Assembly (NCBI GenBank): GCA_934276485.1
Contig: CAKQTE010000056.1
Location: 1 to 36,682 of the forward strand
DNA: 36,682 nt
Direction of reading: 5' to 3'
From: an uncultured Spirochaetales bacterium
GTDB lineage: Bacteria > Spirochaetota > Spirochaetia > Sphaerochaetales > Sphaerochaetaceae
The notes under the pieces: model-generated
Told to the model about the DNA's origin: nothing
Seen by the model: the letters and a program-made list of their open reading frames with translations, nothing else
The model's database searches: none
Made by a program: the position numbers and the translations under genes
Shown here: in pieces, positions 1 to 7,759 of the stretch
How the letters are laid out: each line of letters opens with the position of its first letter
How positions within the stretch are numbered: the stretch's first letter is position 1

Positions 1-40
1 TGTAAGGTCTTGCAAATTCAGGCAAATCTTCGTATCTCAT
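1..40 (-). CDS. 5' end of an unidentified minus-strand gene (cut by window edge)
   Basis: Reading the minus strand from position 40, an ATG opens a frame that runs off the window and encodes MRYEDLPEFARPY. Only 13 codons are visible, so I cannot name the product. A good promoter lies directly upstream on the same strand: TTGCCA (75-70), 17-nt spacer, TACAAT (52-47). That places the predicted transcription start at or next to the ATG. No Shine-Dalgarno sequence is present, so the mRNA may be leaderless. The gene is divergent from adk. The promoter evidence makes it more than a random ATG, but the short visible length keeps confidence moderate. Confidence 0.45.
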   Translation of the reverse strand, partial: MRYEDLPEFARPY

Positions 41-42
41 AA

Positions 43-68
43 TAGTATTGTATTATGATATAATACTA
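43..68. promoter_or_regulatory. Palindromic operator-like site in the divergent promoter region upstream of adk
   Basis: TAGTATT (43-49) and AATACTA (62-68) form a perfect inverted repeat, extended inward by TAT/ATA after one mismatch, around a 4-nt centre. On the plus strand the right half contains TATAAT (59-64), a consensus -10 that could serve adk, although no convincing plus-strand -35 is visible. On the minus strand the site covers the -10 of the divergent gene. The placement suits a repressor binding site. The regulator is unknown. Confidence 0.4.
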
Positions 69-75
69 ATGGCAA
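47..75 (-). promoter_or_regulatory. Promoter for the minus-strand gene at the window edge
   Basis: On the minus strand, TTGCCA (5 of 6 to consensus) is separated by 17 nt from TACAAT (5 of 6). The -10 ends 6 nt before the ATG at 40-38. It overlaps the palindrome at 43-68. Confidence 0.5.
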
Positions 76-191
76 GCTTTTTCTAAACGCTATGCGAAAA
101 AGGTTATTTTTCATGCGTAACTGCTAAATTGGATGTCTATTGCTTTATCGAGTTTCTTAATTTTGTTAGACTCTTGGTAGAGGTATTGAAG

Positions 192-842
192 ATGAATCTA
201 GTATTTCTAGGCCCTCCAGGAGCTGGAAAGGGCACAATCGCAGCATTGGCTAAGGTGGAACTAAATGTTCCTCACATCTCTACAGGAGATTTGTTTAGAG
301 CAAATATCAAGAATGAAACAGAACTTGGCAAAGAAGTAAAGGCTATTCTCGCTTCTGGAGGACTTGTTCCAGATGAAGTAACTATCAAGATGGTTGAGAA
401 TAGACTAGCTGAAGACGATGCTAAAACAGGTTATATTCTTGATGGCTTTCCAAGAACAATCGCGCAGGCAGATGCTCTTGAAAAGATGTCAGAGTTGGAT
501 GCAGTTGTTAACTTTACTCTTGAGCATGAAGAGATTATCAGAAGACTTTCTGGACGTAGAGTCTGCAAGAGTACAGGAAAGACATACCATATCACATCAA
601 ACCCACCTAAGGTAGAAGGTATTGATGATGAGACAGGCGAGCCTCTTATCCAAAGAGAAGATGATAAGCCAGAAGCAATTGCTCATAGACTTGAAGTTTA
701 TGAAGCTTCAACAGCTCCTCTTATCGATTACTATCGTTGTAAGGGCAAGCTTATCGAACTCGATTGCTCCGGCACACCAGATAGCATCCTTGAGGATTTA
801 ATCAAAAAGCTTAATAACCTAAACGCTTATATCGTATGCTAG
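192..842 (+). CDS. adk: Adenylate kinase
   Basis: This is a 216-residue adenylate kinase, which interconverts ATP + AMP and 2 ADP in the cytoplasm. The start at 192 is chosen because it opens directly into the first beta strand and P-loop (MNLVFLGPPGAGKGT, P-loop residues 7-15) and has GAGG about 8 nt upstream. An in-frame ATG at 129 would add 21 residues that the family lacks. Further signatures are the AMP-binding HISTGD segment, DGFPRT, and a long-type lid beginning GRRVC. The lid does not show the four-cysteine zinc site of many Gram-positive enzymes. The length matches the usual 210-220. Oddity: the last five codons and the stop lie inside a 28-bp sequence repeated 60 bp downstream, so the C-terminal AYIVC may not be ancestral. 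Confidence 0.96.
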   Translation: MNLVFLGPPGAGKGTIAALAKVELNVPHISTGDLFRANIKNETELGKEVKAILASGGLVPDEVTIKMVENRLAEDDAKTGYILDGFPRTIAQADALEKMSELDAVVNFTLEHEEIIRRLSGRRVCKSTGKTYHITSNPPKVEGIDDETGEPLIQREDDKPEAIAHRLEVYEASTAPLIDYYRCKGKLIELDCSGTPDSILEDLIKKLNNLNAYIVC

Positions 843-911
843 ATAATAAATGCAAAAGCAAGAGCCCTTGGATTCCTTGGACGCGCTTATATCGTATGCT
901 AGATAATAAAT
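824..911. repeat. 28-bp perfect direct repeat with a 32-bp spacer across the adk stop codon
   Basis: Positions 824-851 and 884-911 are identical over 28 bp; each begins CGCTTATATC and ends GATAATAAAT. The spacer is 852-883. The first copy encodes the last residues and stop of adk; the second is entirely intergenic. The period is 60 bp. No third copy, leader or cas gene is present, so this is not called as CRISPR. A partial tandem duplication, or a dispersed short repeat with one copy at the gene end, are the likelier explanations. Confidence 0.85.
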
Positions 912-914
912 ATG

Positions 915-950
915 AATGCACCTATCTAACGATTGGTGCATTTATCTTTT
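915..950. terminator. Terminator between convergent adk and alpha-galactosidase genes
   Basis: AATGCACC (915-922) pairs with GGTGCATT (935-942) around a 12-nt loop, followed on the plus strand by TATCTTTT. It lies between two convergent genes. On the minus strand the following sequence is only moderately T-rich, so it serves adk best and may act in both directions. Confidence 0.65.
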
Positions 951-3180
951 ATTTGGCCTTAATGATAAACATTGAACTACTGTTGTCTTTTAGTTTTCTT
1001 ACTCTTCCAGAGGTAATCCTTCCTGTGAATTTAGCAGGTAGATATATTCCATGATGAGAAAGGATCTCTCCGGAGACTTCAACTTCCCATGGTGTTTCGT
1101 CTGAGCTGACTCTTTCTGTAACAATCCAATTCTTATCAATATCGATGAATGGAAGCTTCAATAACTCATGACGGCCAGATGCTGCAATGTTTCTATATTG
1201 GTACATTACAACGATATAGCAATCATCATATCCGATAGCCCAAGCTGTGGTGTTCTCGTCATTGGTATTAATCGTATGGTATTCACCATATTGAAATAGA
1301 TTTCTATATTCTTTGTAGAATGCAATCTGATTTTTGATTTTTCTTTCTTCAAGTATTTCAAGTTGGGTAATATCCAACTCATATCCAAGAATGCCCATTG
1401 TAGCAACATCAAACCTTGTTTCTATATCTATCTCTCTTAGTGTTTGATGGTTAGGGCTAGCTGAAACATGAGCGCCCATAAAGGATCTTGGGTATGAAAG
1501 CATAGTGCTTTGCTGAAGAGAGATTCTTTCAGATGCATCACTTACATCACTGATCCAAGCTTGTGGAGAGTATTTCATTATTCCCCAATCAATTCTGTCG
1601 CCTCCATTTGCACACATCTCAATCAGGATATCTGGAAACTTTTGAGTAAATCGTTCCAAGATATCATAAAGGCCCAATATGTATGAATGAAAGAACATGC
1701 CTTGATCTGGGAGTGTAGGTGAGTACATATCACTCATATCTCTATTCATATCCCACTTGATATAGTCAATTCCATCTTTGACAACGCCAGAGAGTGTAGT
1801 AATGATGTGATCTCTAACATCTTTTCTTGTCAGATCCAGAATGAATTCATTTTTAGCAGGAGAAGGCTCTCTATTTGGGCATGAGACAATCCACTCTGGA
1901 TGCTCTCTATATAGTTCTGAATCAAGATTTATCATTTCGGGCTCAAACCAAAGACCAAACATCATACCTTTATTATGTACATAGCTACTTAATGCTTTTA
2001 TTCCAGAGGGAAGTTTTTCGCTATTGCAGTACCAATCGCCTAGGCTTGTTTTATTGCTGTTTCGTTTTCCAAACCAGCCATCGTCTAGCACAAATAGCTC
2101 AAATCCAAGCGCGTTGGCTTTATCAATAAAGGCGTGTATCTTAGTCTCGTCATAGTCGTAATATGTTGCTTCCCAATTATTTATCAATATAGGTCTTGGT
2201 GTATTTTTCCACTTCGATCCAATTACATACCTTGATGCAAAAGAGCTTAGTTTTCTAGATAGTCCCTCGAGTCCATTATCACACCAAGTGAGAATTGCAT
2301 TAGGAGTTCGGAATCTTTCGTTTGTCTCCAATGGCCATGAGAAGTTTTCGCTGTTTATACCACTATCGACTCTTATGCGTCTGAATGGAGTTTTCTCAAT
2401 TATCTCTGCATGGTTTCCAGAATACATCAACGTTGTTGCAATCGCTTCTCCCTTGAATTGGTCTGTATCTTTTCTAAGAAGAACAACCAAAGGATCATGT
2501 TCGTTAGATGAAAAGCCTGTTCTGGATTCAATCTTCCTTGTACCTTGAATCAGCTTTGATCTATGCATGATCTTCTCATGTCCCCAAGAGCCGTCGAGAG
2601 TGATGGATTCCCAAGAGTCATCTTCTGTATCGAGAACAATTGACGATAGCTTTTCAATATGTACTTTGCTATTAGTGTTGTTTATAACTTCCGTGCTTCT
2701 TACAATTACATCTTCCTCAGGATAGATTGTGTAATAAAGCTTGATGCGAATATCTTTGACCTTGTCTTTTAGTTGTACTATCAAAGTCTCGGAAGATGAG
2801 GAATCAATAGGGGATGGCAGGTTATATAAAGGGAACTCTTTTGTTATCTTATGTGACTCATAAAGCATATCCAAAACATAAGAACCTCCATCGTATCTTA
2901 TTATTGCAGAAGGAGTTCTGTTGTCACCTTTTCCTGGAAGGGAATACTCCAGCATTGTATTGGACATTGCAAGAAGTGGATGTTTAAAATCGTACACTGC
3001 ATTCCAGCTACTCCACATATCATTCTCTTCTGTCATGGCAGAAATGCCAACACTTTCTGATCTAATTATTGCGCCATAGTGTATATGCCTTAAGTGCCCT
3101 GTTGGAAGGATTGAGAATATATAGCTTGTGTTCTTTCCTGATAGATAGAAAGTATTGTTCTTAAAGACGATTGGATGCAT
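949..3180 (-). CDS. Alpha-galactosidase, glycoside hydrolase family 36
   Basis: A 743-residue GH36 enzyme expected to release terminal alpha-1,6-linked galactose from raffinose-type or melibiose-type sugars. An N-terminal beta-sandwich region (about 1-320) precedes the TIM barrel. Visible family motifs are LDDGWFGKR (365-373), GLWFEPEMI (409-417), KWDMNR (475-480) with nucleophile D477, CANGGDR (523-529), and SDVSDA (544-549) with acid/base D548. Length and motif spacing match bacterial AgaA/RafA-type enzymes. No signal peptide is seen, so the enzyme is probably cytoplasmic and acts on imported sugar. The start at 3180 has AGGAG 7 nt upstream. An inverted repeat overlaps that ribosome binding site. 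No transporter or regulator gene is adjacent. Confidence 0.93.
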   Translation of the reverse strand: MHPIVFKNNTFYLSGKNTSYIFSILPTGHLRHIHYGAIIRSESVGISAMTEENDMWSSWNAVYDFKHPLLAMSNTMLEYSLPGKGDNRTPSAIIRYDGGSYVLDMLYESHKITKEFPLYNLPSPIDSSSSETLIVQLKDKVKDIRIKLYYTIYPEEDVIVRSTEVINNTNSKVHIEKLSSIVLDTEDDSWESITLDGSWGHEKIMHRSKLIQGTRKIESRTGFSSNEHDPLVVLLRKDTDQFKGEAIATTLMYSGNHAEIIEKTPFRRIRVDSGINSENFSWPLETNERFRTPNAILTWCDNGLEGLSRKLSSFASRYVIGSKWKNTPRPILINNWEATYYDYDETKIHAFIDKANALGFELFVLDDGWFGKRNSNKTSLGDWYCNSEKLPSGIKALSSYVHNKGMMFGLWFEPEMINLDSELYREHPEWIVSCPNREPSPAKNEFILDLTRKDVRDHIITTLSGVVKDGIDYIKWDMNRDMSDMYSPTLPDQGMFFHSYILGLYDILERFTQKFPDILIEMCANGGDRIDWGIMKYSPQAWISDVSDASERISLQQSTMLSYPRSFMGAHVSASPNHQTLREIDIETRFDVATMGILGYELDITQLEILEERKIKNQIAFYKEYRNLFQYGEYHTINTNDENTTAWAIGYDDCYIVVMYQYRNIAASGRHELLKLPFIDIDKNWIVTERVSSDETPWEVEVSGEILSHHGIYLPAKFTGRITSGRVRKLKDNSSSMFIIKAK

Positions 3181-3187
3181 AGAAACT

Positions 3188-3214
3188 CCTATTGAAATAT
3201 CTTATTCCAATAGG
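3188..3214 (-). promoter_or_regulatory. Inverted repeat overlapping the alpha-galactosidase ribosome binding site
   Basis: In mRNA sense (minus strand) CCTATTGGAA (3214-3205) and TTTCAATAGG (3197-3188) are complementary at 9 of 10 positions around a 7-nt centre. The right arm ends inside the AGGAG ribosome binding site. It could be a DNA operator, or an RNA hairpin that masks ribosome access. A weak promoter (TTTACT, 18 nt, TAAGAT) can be placed across it. Confidence 0.5.
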
Positions 3215-3235
3215 ATGGGCAAAGTAAAATTCTTT

Positions 3236-3274
3236 CTAAAGAAAAGGCCATCGTTTTTTATTCACGATGGCCTT
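3236..3274 (-). terminator. Terminator of the DUF4105 gene
   Basis: AAGGCCATCG (3274-3265 on the minus strand) pairs perfectly with CGATGGCCTT (3253-3244) across an 11-nt loop, followed on the minus strand by TTTCTTT. It lies just downstream of the minus-strand stop codon at 3279 and separates this gene from the alpha-galactosidase gene, which therefore needs its own promoter. Confidence 0.75.
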
Positions 3275-3278
3275 GAGT

Positions 3279-4925
3279 CTAGAATATATTGAAATTGAAT
3301 ATCAATCCCATTTCTCCACTGTGTATTGGTTTAGTGTTTATTCCTCCACTTGTTTCAAGCTTGTATGCTCCCTTGAAAGACAAGTAATCACAAAACCAGA
3401 TCTTCATCTCAAGAGTGTTCTCTAGATGGAAATAATCATGGAGAGTCGAATAAAGTACGATATCTGTTGTGTTCTTGAGTCCAAATGCACCAATTCTACC
3501 AGCAAGGATGTTCCTGAAGTTCAATGTATATTCAAGAGGAGCAGTGGATGCGACATTATCAAGTCCAAAGAACCAGAAGATATCATTCTTTCCAAGTGTC
3601 ATTCCTAGATAGAACTCTGTCTCAGCCAAGAACTTATAATCCCTCATTCCTAGTGATAGGTCTGCTCCGAAACTTGGACGCTTATTGAGTGTTGTAAATG
3701 GGAAGATGGAATCAAATGAGAAGAGCTCGATTTCAAAGCCTTCGAATGTAAATGAATTGTTTTTATCAAGCTTTGCACTCACGCCTCCATTTATTGCATG
3801 AAGGTTCATCAATTCATGCTCTACATAGTTTTGTTCAAATAGGCTATTGAATACAGGCTGGAACCATAGCTCGAATCTATGTTCATTATTCTGGTTCAGG
3901 CTATAGTTGAACGCAAGAGATGAGAAGTTAGGGCTGACTTTTGCCATGTTATTTTTGACATCAGTTGTCAATGGAAGATTCTTAAATGGCTCTTCTGACT
4001 GGAATTGAGTCTGTCCTTTCTTTAGTGATTTATAGAAATGCTTACATTGTTTTGGAGACTTTGATGAGACGATATCATTCCAAGCAGGGAACTCGAATTG
4101 AGCTTTAGAAAGTAGATCCTTGTCATTGAACATCTTGATTCCCATTGCTGGTGACAGAGCTCTGTTTTTCTTGAATGTAATGGATGGATCCATATCTTCT
4201 ACAATATGCATAAAACCATGTGAGCAGTTGTATTTCAAGAAGTTGTAGTTAGGATATTCATTTGTCGTAAGTCCTGACATTACATAGCTTACTGTTTCGT
4301 CTGGTACATCGATATCAAGCTTATACAAGATAATCGATCTATCTCTAGTTGCTGTATAGTCCAGGAATCTTGTAAAGAATGGCTGGAACTCGAAATAGCT
4401 AACCAAGTTTCCACTTAGGCCTGCAAAGATAGTTCCAAGAGCACTTAAATGGTCATAGTAAGCATAGAAGTTGATACATGGTGAAAGCATTGGAGCTTCT
4501 GGAATATAGAAGATCAAGAAGTTGTGGCCAAAGAAAGACATGGCAGAATCTGTTGTTGGGGAGATGAATGCTGAATACATATTCTCTTTGTTGAAAAGAA
4601 AGCTTTCTATTTCTTTCTGTGTCTTGATCACTCCACCTTCGTAGATAGGTGCAATGTATTTCTTCAGGTTTTCGATATCTTGCTTCTTTATTTCTTCGAT
4701 CAGCATCTCTTCGTCTAGATCGTCTGTGCACAAAGATAGAACTGTCTTTAGCGTTCCAAAATAAGGATCTCCATCCTCTGGATAGTAGATATCATTGACA
4801 ATAAGTTGATGATAAGTATCGATATACATATCAAAATCAAAATCAAAGTATGGTAAAAGAGACACTGCACATACAGGTATCATGACCATCAAAATAACAA
4901 AAACAAACGCAAATAGTTTCTTCAT
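3279..4925 (-). CDS. DUF4105 (Lnb N-terminal periplasmic domain-like) envelope protein
   Basis: A 548-residue exported protein. Residues 1-20 are a signal peptide (KK, hydrophobic run, VCA cleavage site). The middle matches the DUF4105 family, whose best-known member domain is the N-terminal part of lacto-N-biosidase-like Lnb proteins: SFFGHNF with H134, an AGLSGN...EFQPF segment, and YNCSHG with C234, followed by RALSP. H134 and C234 suggest a papain-like or NlpC-type catalytic pair. That is inference; the biochemical role of the family is not settled to my knowledge. The C-terminal part (about 320-548) is rich in alternating aromatic/polar strands ending in NFNIF, resembling a small outer-membrane barrel. 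No clear Shine-Dalgarno precedes the ATG. A candidate promoter (TTGTTT, 17 nt, TAACAT) ends 9 nt before it. Confidence 0.75.
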   Translation of the reverse strand: MKKLFAFVFVILMVMIPVCAVSLLPYFDFDFDMYIDTYHQLIVNDIYYPEDGDPYFGTLKTVLSLCTDDLDEEMLIEEIKKQDIENLKKYIAPIYEGGVIKTQKEIESFLFNKENMYSAFISPTTDSAMSFFGHNFLIFYIPEAPMLSPCINFYAYYDHLSALGTIFAGLSGNLVSYFEFQPFFTRFLDYTATRDRSIILYKLDIDVPDETVSYVMSGLTTNEYPNYNFLKYNCSHGFMHIVEDMDPSITFKKNRALSPAMGIKMFNDKDLLSKAQFEFPAWNDIVSSKSPKQCKHFYKSLKKGQTQFQSEEPFKNLPLTTDVKNNMAKVSPNFSSLAFNYSLNQNNEHRFELWFQPVFNSLFEQNYVEHELMNLHAINGGVSAKLDKNNSFTFEGFEIELFSFDSIFPFTTLNKRPSFGADLSLGMRDYKFLAETEFYLGMTLGKNDIFWFFGLDNVASTAPLEYTLNFRNILAGRIGAFGLKNTTDIVLYSTLHDYFHLENTLEMKIWFCDYLSFKGAYKLETSGGINTKPIHSGEMGLIFNFNIF

Positions 4926-5017
4926 AATGTTTACATGTTATTTGAAAGTGTAATAATAAACAAGGCTGTGGCATTGAGCCACTTTTTCAACTAATATTGT
5001 TCTATATGGAGAGTCCT

Positions 5018-5968
5018 ATGAGAAAGATTATCATCGACACAGATGGCGGAATAGATGACGCAATGGCATTGATCATTGCTTTGAAGGAAAAGACATTGGA
5101 TATTCTTGGAATCACGACAGTGTTTAGCAATACCTCAATGGTTCAGGCAACAGACAATGTACTTCGCATACTCAAGCTTCTAAATCGTGACGAGGATATT
5201 CCTGTATATATGGGTTCATCTGTAACTATTGATGGTGAGGAGAAAAGATACGCAAGTGATGTTCATGGTGAAAATGGACTAGGGGAGGTTGTTCTTCCCT
5301 CATCCAATGTAAAACCACAGAAAGAAAATGCATCTAATTTCATTGTTGACATGGCAAGAAAATATCCAGGAGAGGTTAGCATTATTACTCTTGGTCCTCT
5401 TACCAATATTGCCAAGGCTCTTGAATTGGAACCTGAGCTTCCAAATCTTTTGGATTCTATCCATATGATGGGAGGCTCGGTGTTTGCATCTGGAAATGTT
5501 ACTGCATGCTCTGAGGCTAATATCCATGCTGATGCAAAAAGTGCAAAGATCGTCTTCTCATCTGATTTCAATCTATATATGATCGGTTTGGATGTTACTA
5601 CGAAAGTTCGCCTTGAAAAGAGTAAGTTTCTATCTTTGGCAGATAGGCAAGACGATGAGACAAGGCCTATATTTGAATTTATCTCAAAAGCATTGGAGTT
5701 CTACTATGCATTCTACAGAAAGCAAGAGCTAAGATTCGATGTGTGCCCAGTCCATGATCCATTGGCTGTTCTTTCTTTTATCGATCCCGCACTCTGTATG
5801 TATAAGAAAATGCCTGTAACGGTAATTGTCTCTGATGATATTACAAATGGACTAACTTTAGCTGATAGAAGAAGTAGACCAAGCGAGAATCATCTTATAT
5901 CTGTTGCATTAGAGGTAGATGAAGATAGAGCGGTAGGAAAACTGCTAACATATTTTTCAGCAAACTAG
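5018..5968 (+). CDS. Nucleoside hydrolase (inosine-uridine preferring family)
   Basis: A 316-residue ribonucleoside hydrolase that splits nucleosides into base and ribose for salvage. The N-terminus carries the Ca2+/ribose-binding motif DTDGGIDDA (residues 7-15). VHGENGLG, ITLGPLTNIA, MGGSV and the late VHDPLA motif with the catalytic-site histidine follow in the usual order. The start at 5018 is preferred over 4997 because GGAGA lies 5 nt upstream and the family begins directly with the DTD strand. Substrate preference cannot be read from sequence alone. It is divergent from the DUF4105 gene and lies 72 nt upstream of guaB, so both neighbours act in nucleoside or purine metabolism. Confidence 0.93.
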   Translation: MRKIIIDTDGGIDDAMALIIALKEKTLDILGITTVFSNTSMVQATDNVLRILKLLNRDEDIPVYMGSSVTIDGEEKRYASDVHGENGLGEVVLPSSNVKPQKENASNFIVDMARKYPGEVSIITLGPLTNIAKALELEPELPNLLDSIHMMGGSVFASGNVTACSEANIHADAKSAKIVFSSDFNLYMIGLDVTTKVRLEKSKFLSLADRQDDETRPIFEFISKALEFYYAFYRKQELRFDVCPVHDPLAVLSFIDPALCMYKKMPVTVIVSDDITNGLTLADRRSRPSENHLISVALEVDEDRAVGKLLTYFSAN

Positions 5969-5987
5969 TTCTTTCTTCTTTATCCTA

Positions 5988-6016
5988 TTGAATTGATTGG
6001 TGCTGATTTACATAAT
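5988..6016 (+). promoter_or_regulatory. Candidate promoter for guaB
   Basis: TTGAAT (5988-5993), a 17-nt spacer and CATAAT (6011-6016) predict a start near 6023, at the AAGGAG ribosome binding site (6022-6027), giving a very short leader. It suggests guaB can be transcribed separately from the nucleoside hydrolase gene. Confidence 0.45.
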
Positions 6017-6040
6017 ATGTCAAGGAGTTATATTTTTCCA

Positions 6041-7552
6041 ATGGCATATTATTATTCAGAGCTCTCTAGAACATTTAGTGAGTACCTATTGGTTCCCGGA
6101 TATTCTTCATCAGAATGCATACCTTCGAATGTTTCATTGAAAACACCTCTTGTTAAGTATAGAAAGGGTGAAGAGGAGCCCTCTATTTCATTGAAGATTC
6201 CTATGGTTAGTGCAATCATGCAATCTGTATCAGGCGAGAAGATGGGCATCTCTCTTGCAAAAGAGGGTGGCGTGGCATTTATCTATGGCTCTCAATCAAT
6301 AGAAGACGAGGCTTCTATGATTGCTCGTGTTAAGAGCTATAAAGCTGGATTTGTTCCATCAGATAGCAACCTCAAACCATCAGACACCCTAAAGGATGTT
6401 CTTAAACTTACAGAAGAAACTGGACACTCAACGATCGCTATCACTTCAGATGGAACTTCTCATGGAAAGTTGATGGGAGTTGTTACTTCCCGTGATTATC
6501 GTGTTTCTCGTATGAGCGAGGATCTTCCTATTTCTTCATTCATGACACCTCTTGAAAAACTGGTTTACGCTAATGAAGGCATAACACTTTCAGAGGCAAA
6601 TGACATCATTTGGGAACATAAGATCAATCAGCTACCAATAGTAGATCAAAATGGATGTTTGAAGAGCTTTGTATTCAGAAAGGACTACTCTGAACACAAG
6701 GCCAATCCAAATGAACTATTGGATAACCATAAAAGATATATAGTAGGTGCTGGTATCAACACTCGTGATTACGCAGAGCGTGTTCCTGCTCTTCTTGATG
6801 CAGGCGTTGATGTTCTTTGTATCGATTCATCAGAAGGTTTTTCAGAGTGGCAATCTAGAACACTATCATGGATTCGTGATCACTATGGCAACACTGTCAA
6901 AGTAGGTGCTGGTAACGTTGTTGATAGAGAAGGCTTTAGGTTTTTGGCTCAGGCTGGAGCTGACTTTATAAAGGTTGGTATCGGTGGTGGTTCTATTTGC
7001 ATCACAAGAGAGACAAAGGGAATTGGAAGAGGCCAAGCTACGGCAGTAATCGAAGTATGTAAAGCCAGGGATGAATGGTTTAAGCAAACAGGTGAGTATA
7101 TTCCTGTTTGTTCAGATGGCGGAATCGTATATGACTATCACATGACACTTGCACTTGCTATGGGTGCAGACTTCTTGATGCTAGGTCGCTATTTTGCCAG
7201 ATTCGATGAATCTCCTTCAAGAAAGGTCAATATCAATGGAAGTTACTTGAAAGAATATTGGGGAGAAGGTTCTGCTAGAGCTAGAAATTGGCAGCGCTAT
7301 GATCTTGGTGGCGACAAGAAGCTTTCTTTTGTAGAAGGTGTCGATAGCTATGTTCCATATGCAGGAAGCTTGAAAGACAATGTTGCTCTCACTGTTGCAA
7401 AGATTAAGTCCACAATGTGCAATTGTGGAGCCTTGAATCTAGAGAGTTTTAGAGAGAATGCAAAGCTTACTGTTGTGTCTCAAACTTCTATTGTTGAAGG
7501 TGGAGCACATGACGTAATTCTAAAAGAAAAAGAGCCTAGTAACTTTAAGTAA
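6041..7552 (+). CDS. guaB: IMP dehydrogenase
   Basis: A 503-residue enzyme that oxidises IMP to XMP with NAD+, the first committed step to GMP. The TIM barrel begins after the N-terminus (KIPMVSAIMQSVSG) and is interrupted by a Bateman region of two CBS repeats (VVTSRDYR and a second repeat ending KSFVFRKDY). The barrel resumes with GVDVLCIDSSEG, VGAGNVV and the catalytic loop GGGSICITRE, which contains the active-site cysteine. VCSDGGI and a flap-like stretch ending WQRYD follow. The start at 6041 has AAGGAG 13 nt upstream, which is long; ATG 6017 or 5993 would add residues not usual in the family. The monomer length is standard. Confidence 0.94.
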   Translation: MAYYYSELSRTFSEYLLVPGYSSSECIPSNVSLKTPLVKYRKGEEEPSISLKIPMVSAIMQSVSGEKMGISLAKEGGVAFIYGSQSIEDEASMIARVKSYKAGFVPSDSNLKPSDTLKDVLKLTEETGHSTIAITSDGTSHGKLMGVVTSRDYRVSRMSEDLPISSFMTPLEKLVYANEGITLSEANDIIWEHKINQLPIVDQNGCLKSFVFRKDYSEHKANPNELLDNHKRYIVGAGINTRDYAERVPALLDAGVDVLCIDSSEGFSEWQSRTLSWIRDHYGNTVKVGAGNVVDREGFRFLAQAGADFIKVGIGGGSICITRETKGIGRGQATAVIEVCKARDEWFKQTGEYIPVCSDGGIVYDYHMTLALAMGADFLMLGRYFARFDESPSRKVNINGSYLKEYWGEGSARARNWQRYDLGGDKKLSFVEGVDSYVPYAGSLKDNVALTVAKIKSTMCNCGALNLESFRENAKLTVVSQTSIVEGGAHDVILKEKEPSNFK

Positions 7553-7562
7553 TATAAGGAAT

Positions 7563-7595
7563 TAAAAAATATAATAATTTATTTTTATTTTTCTA
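7563..7595 (+). promoter_or_regulatory. A/T-tract (UP-element-like) upstream of the tRNA-Val promoter
   Basis: This is an uninterrupted A/T-rich stretch with A-tracts and T-tracts immediately upstream of a consensus -35 box. It is the usual place for an UP element contacting the RNA polymerase alpha subunit at stable-RNA promoters. Confidence 0.4.
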
Positions 7596-7625
7596 TTGAC
7601 ACATCTCTCGCATTTGGGCTATAGT
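7596..7625 (+). promoter_or_regulatory. Promoter of tRNA-Val
   Basis: Consensus TTGACA (7596-7601), an 18-nt spacer and TATAGT (7620-7625) lie 13 nt before the tRNA 5' end, so transcription starts a few bases upstream of the mature tRNA. Confidence 0.75.
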
Positions 7626-7638
7626 CTATATCGTTGAC

Positions 7639-7710
7639 GGAGGATTAGCTCAGCGGGAGAGCGCCTGCCTTACAAGCAGGATGTCACAAGTTCAATCCTT
7701 GTATCCTCCA
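7639..7710 (+). tRNA. tRNA-Val (anticodon UAC)
   Basis: A complete cloverleaf. Acceptor GGAGGAT (7639-7645) pairs with ATCCTCC (7703-7709). D arm GCTC/GAGC (7648-7662). Anticodon stem CCTGC/GCAGG with loop CTTACAA (7669-7675), anticodon TAC, reading valine codons GUA and related ones. T arm ACAAG/CTTGT with loop TTCAATC. Discriminator base A at 7710. The CCA end is not encoded. Confidence 0.96.
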
Positions 7711-7712
7711 TT

Positions 7713-7741
7713 GGGTCCATGATTTGGACCCTTTATTTTTT
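7713..7741 (+). terminator. Terminator of tRNA-Val
   Basis: GGGTCC (7713-7718) pairs with GGACCC (7726-7731) around a 7-nt loop and is followed by TTTATTTTTT. It starts 3 nt after the mature tRNA end. Confidence 0.85.
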
Positions 7742-7759
7742 CTCCTTATGTTAAAAATA

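Noticed and set aside
824..911. Minimal CRISPR array (28-bp repeat, 32-bp spacer)
   Set aside because: Only two repeat copies; the first codes for the end of adk; no leader, no cas genes, and no dyad typical of CRISPR repeats.
836..1054. Plus-strand frame of 72 codons after adk
   Set aside because: It begins inside the adk end, runs through the direct repeat and terminator, and then overlaps the alpha-galactosidase gene antisense. No family motif or ribosome binding site.
7639..7710. tRNA-Val as an integration site for a mobile element
   Set aside because: No integrase, no repeated tRNA 3' end downstream, and ordinary housekeeping genes on both sides.
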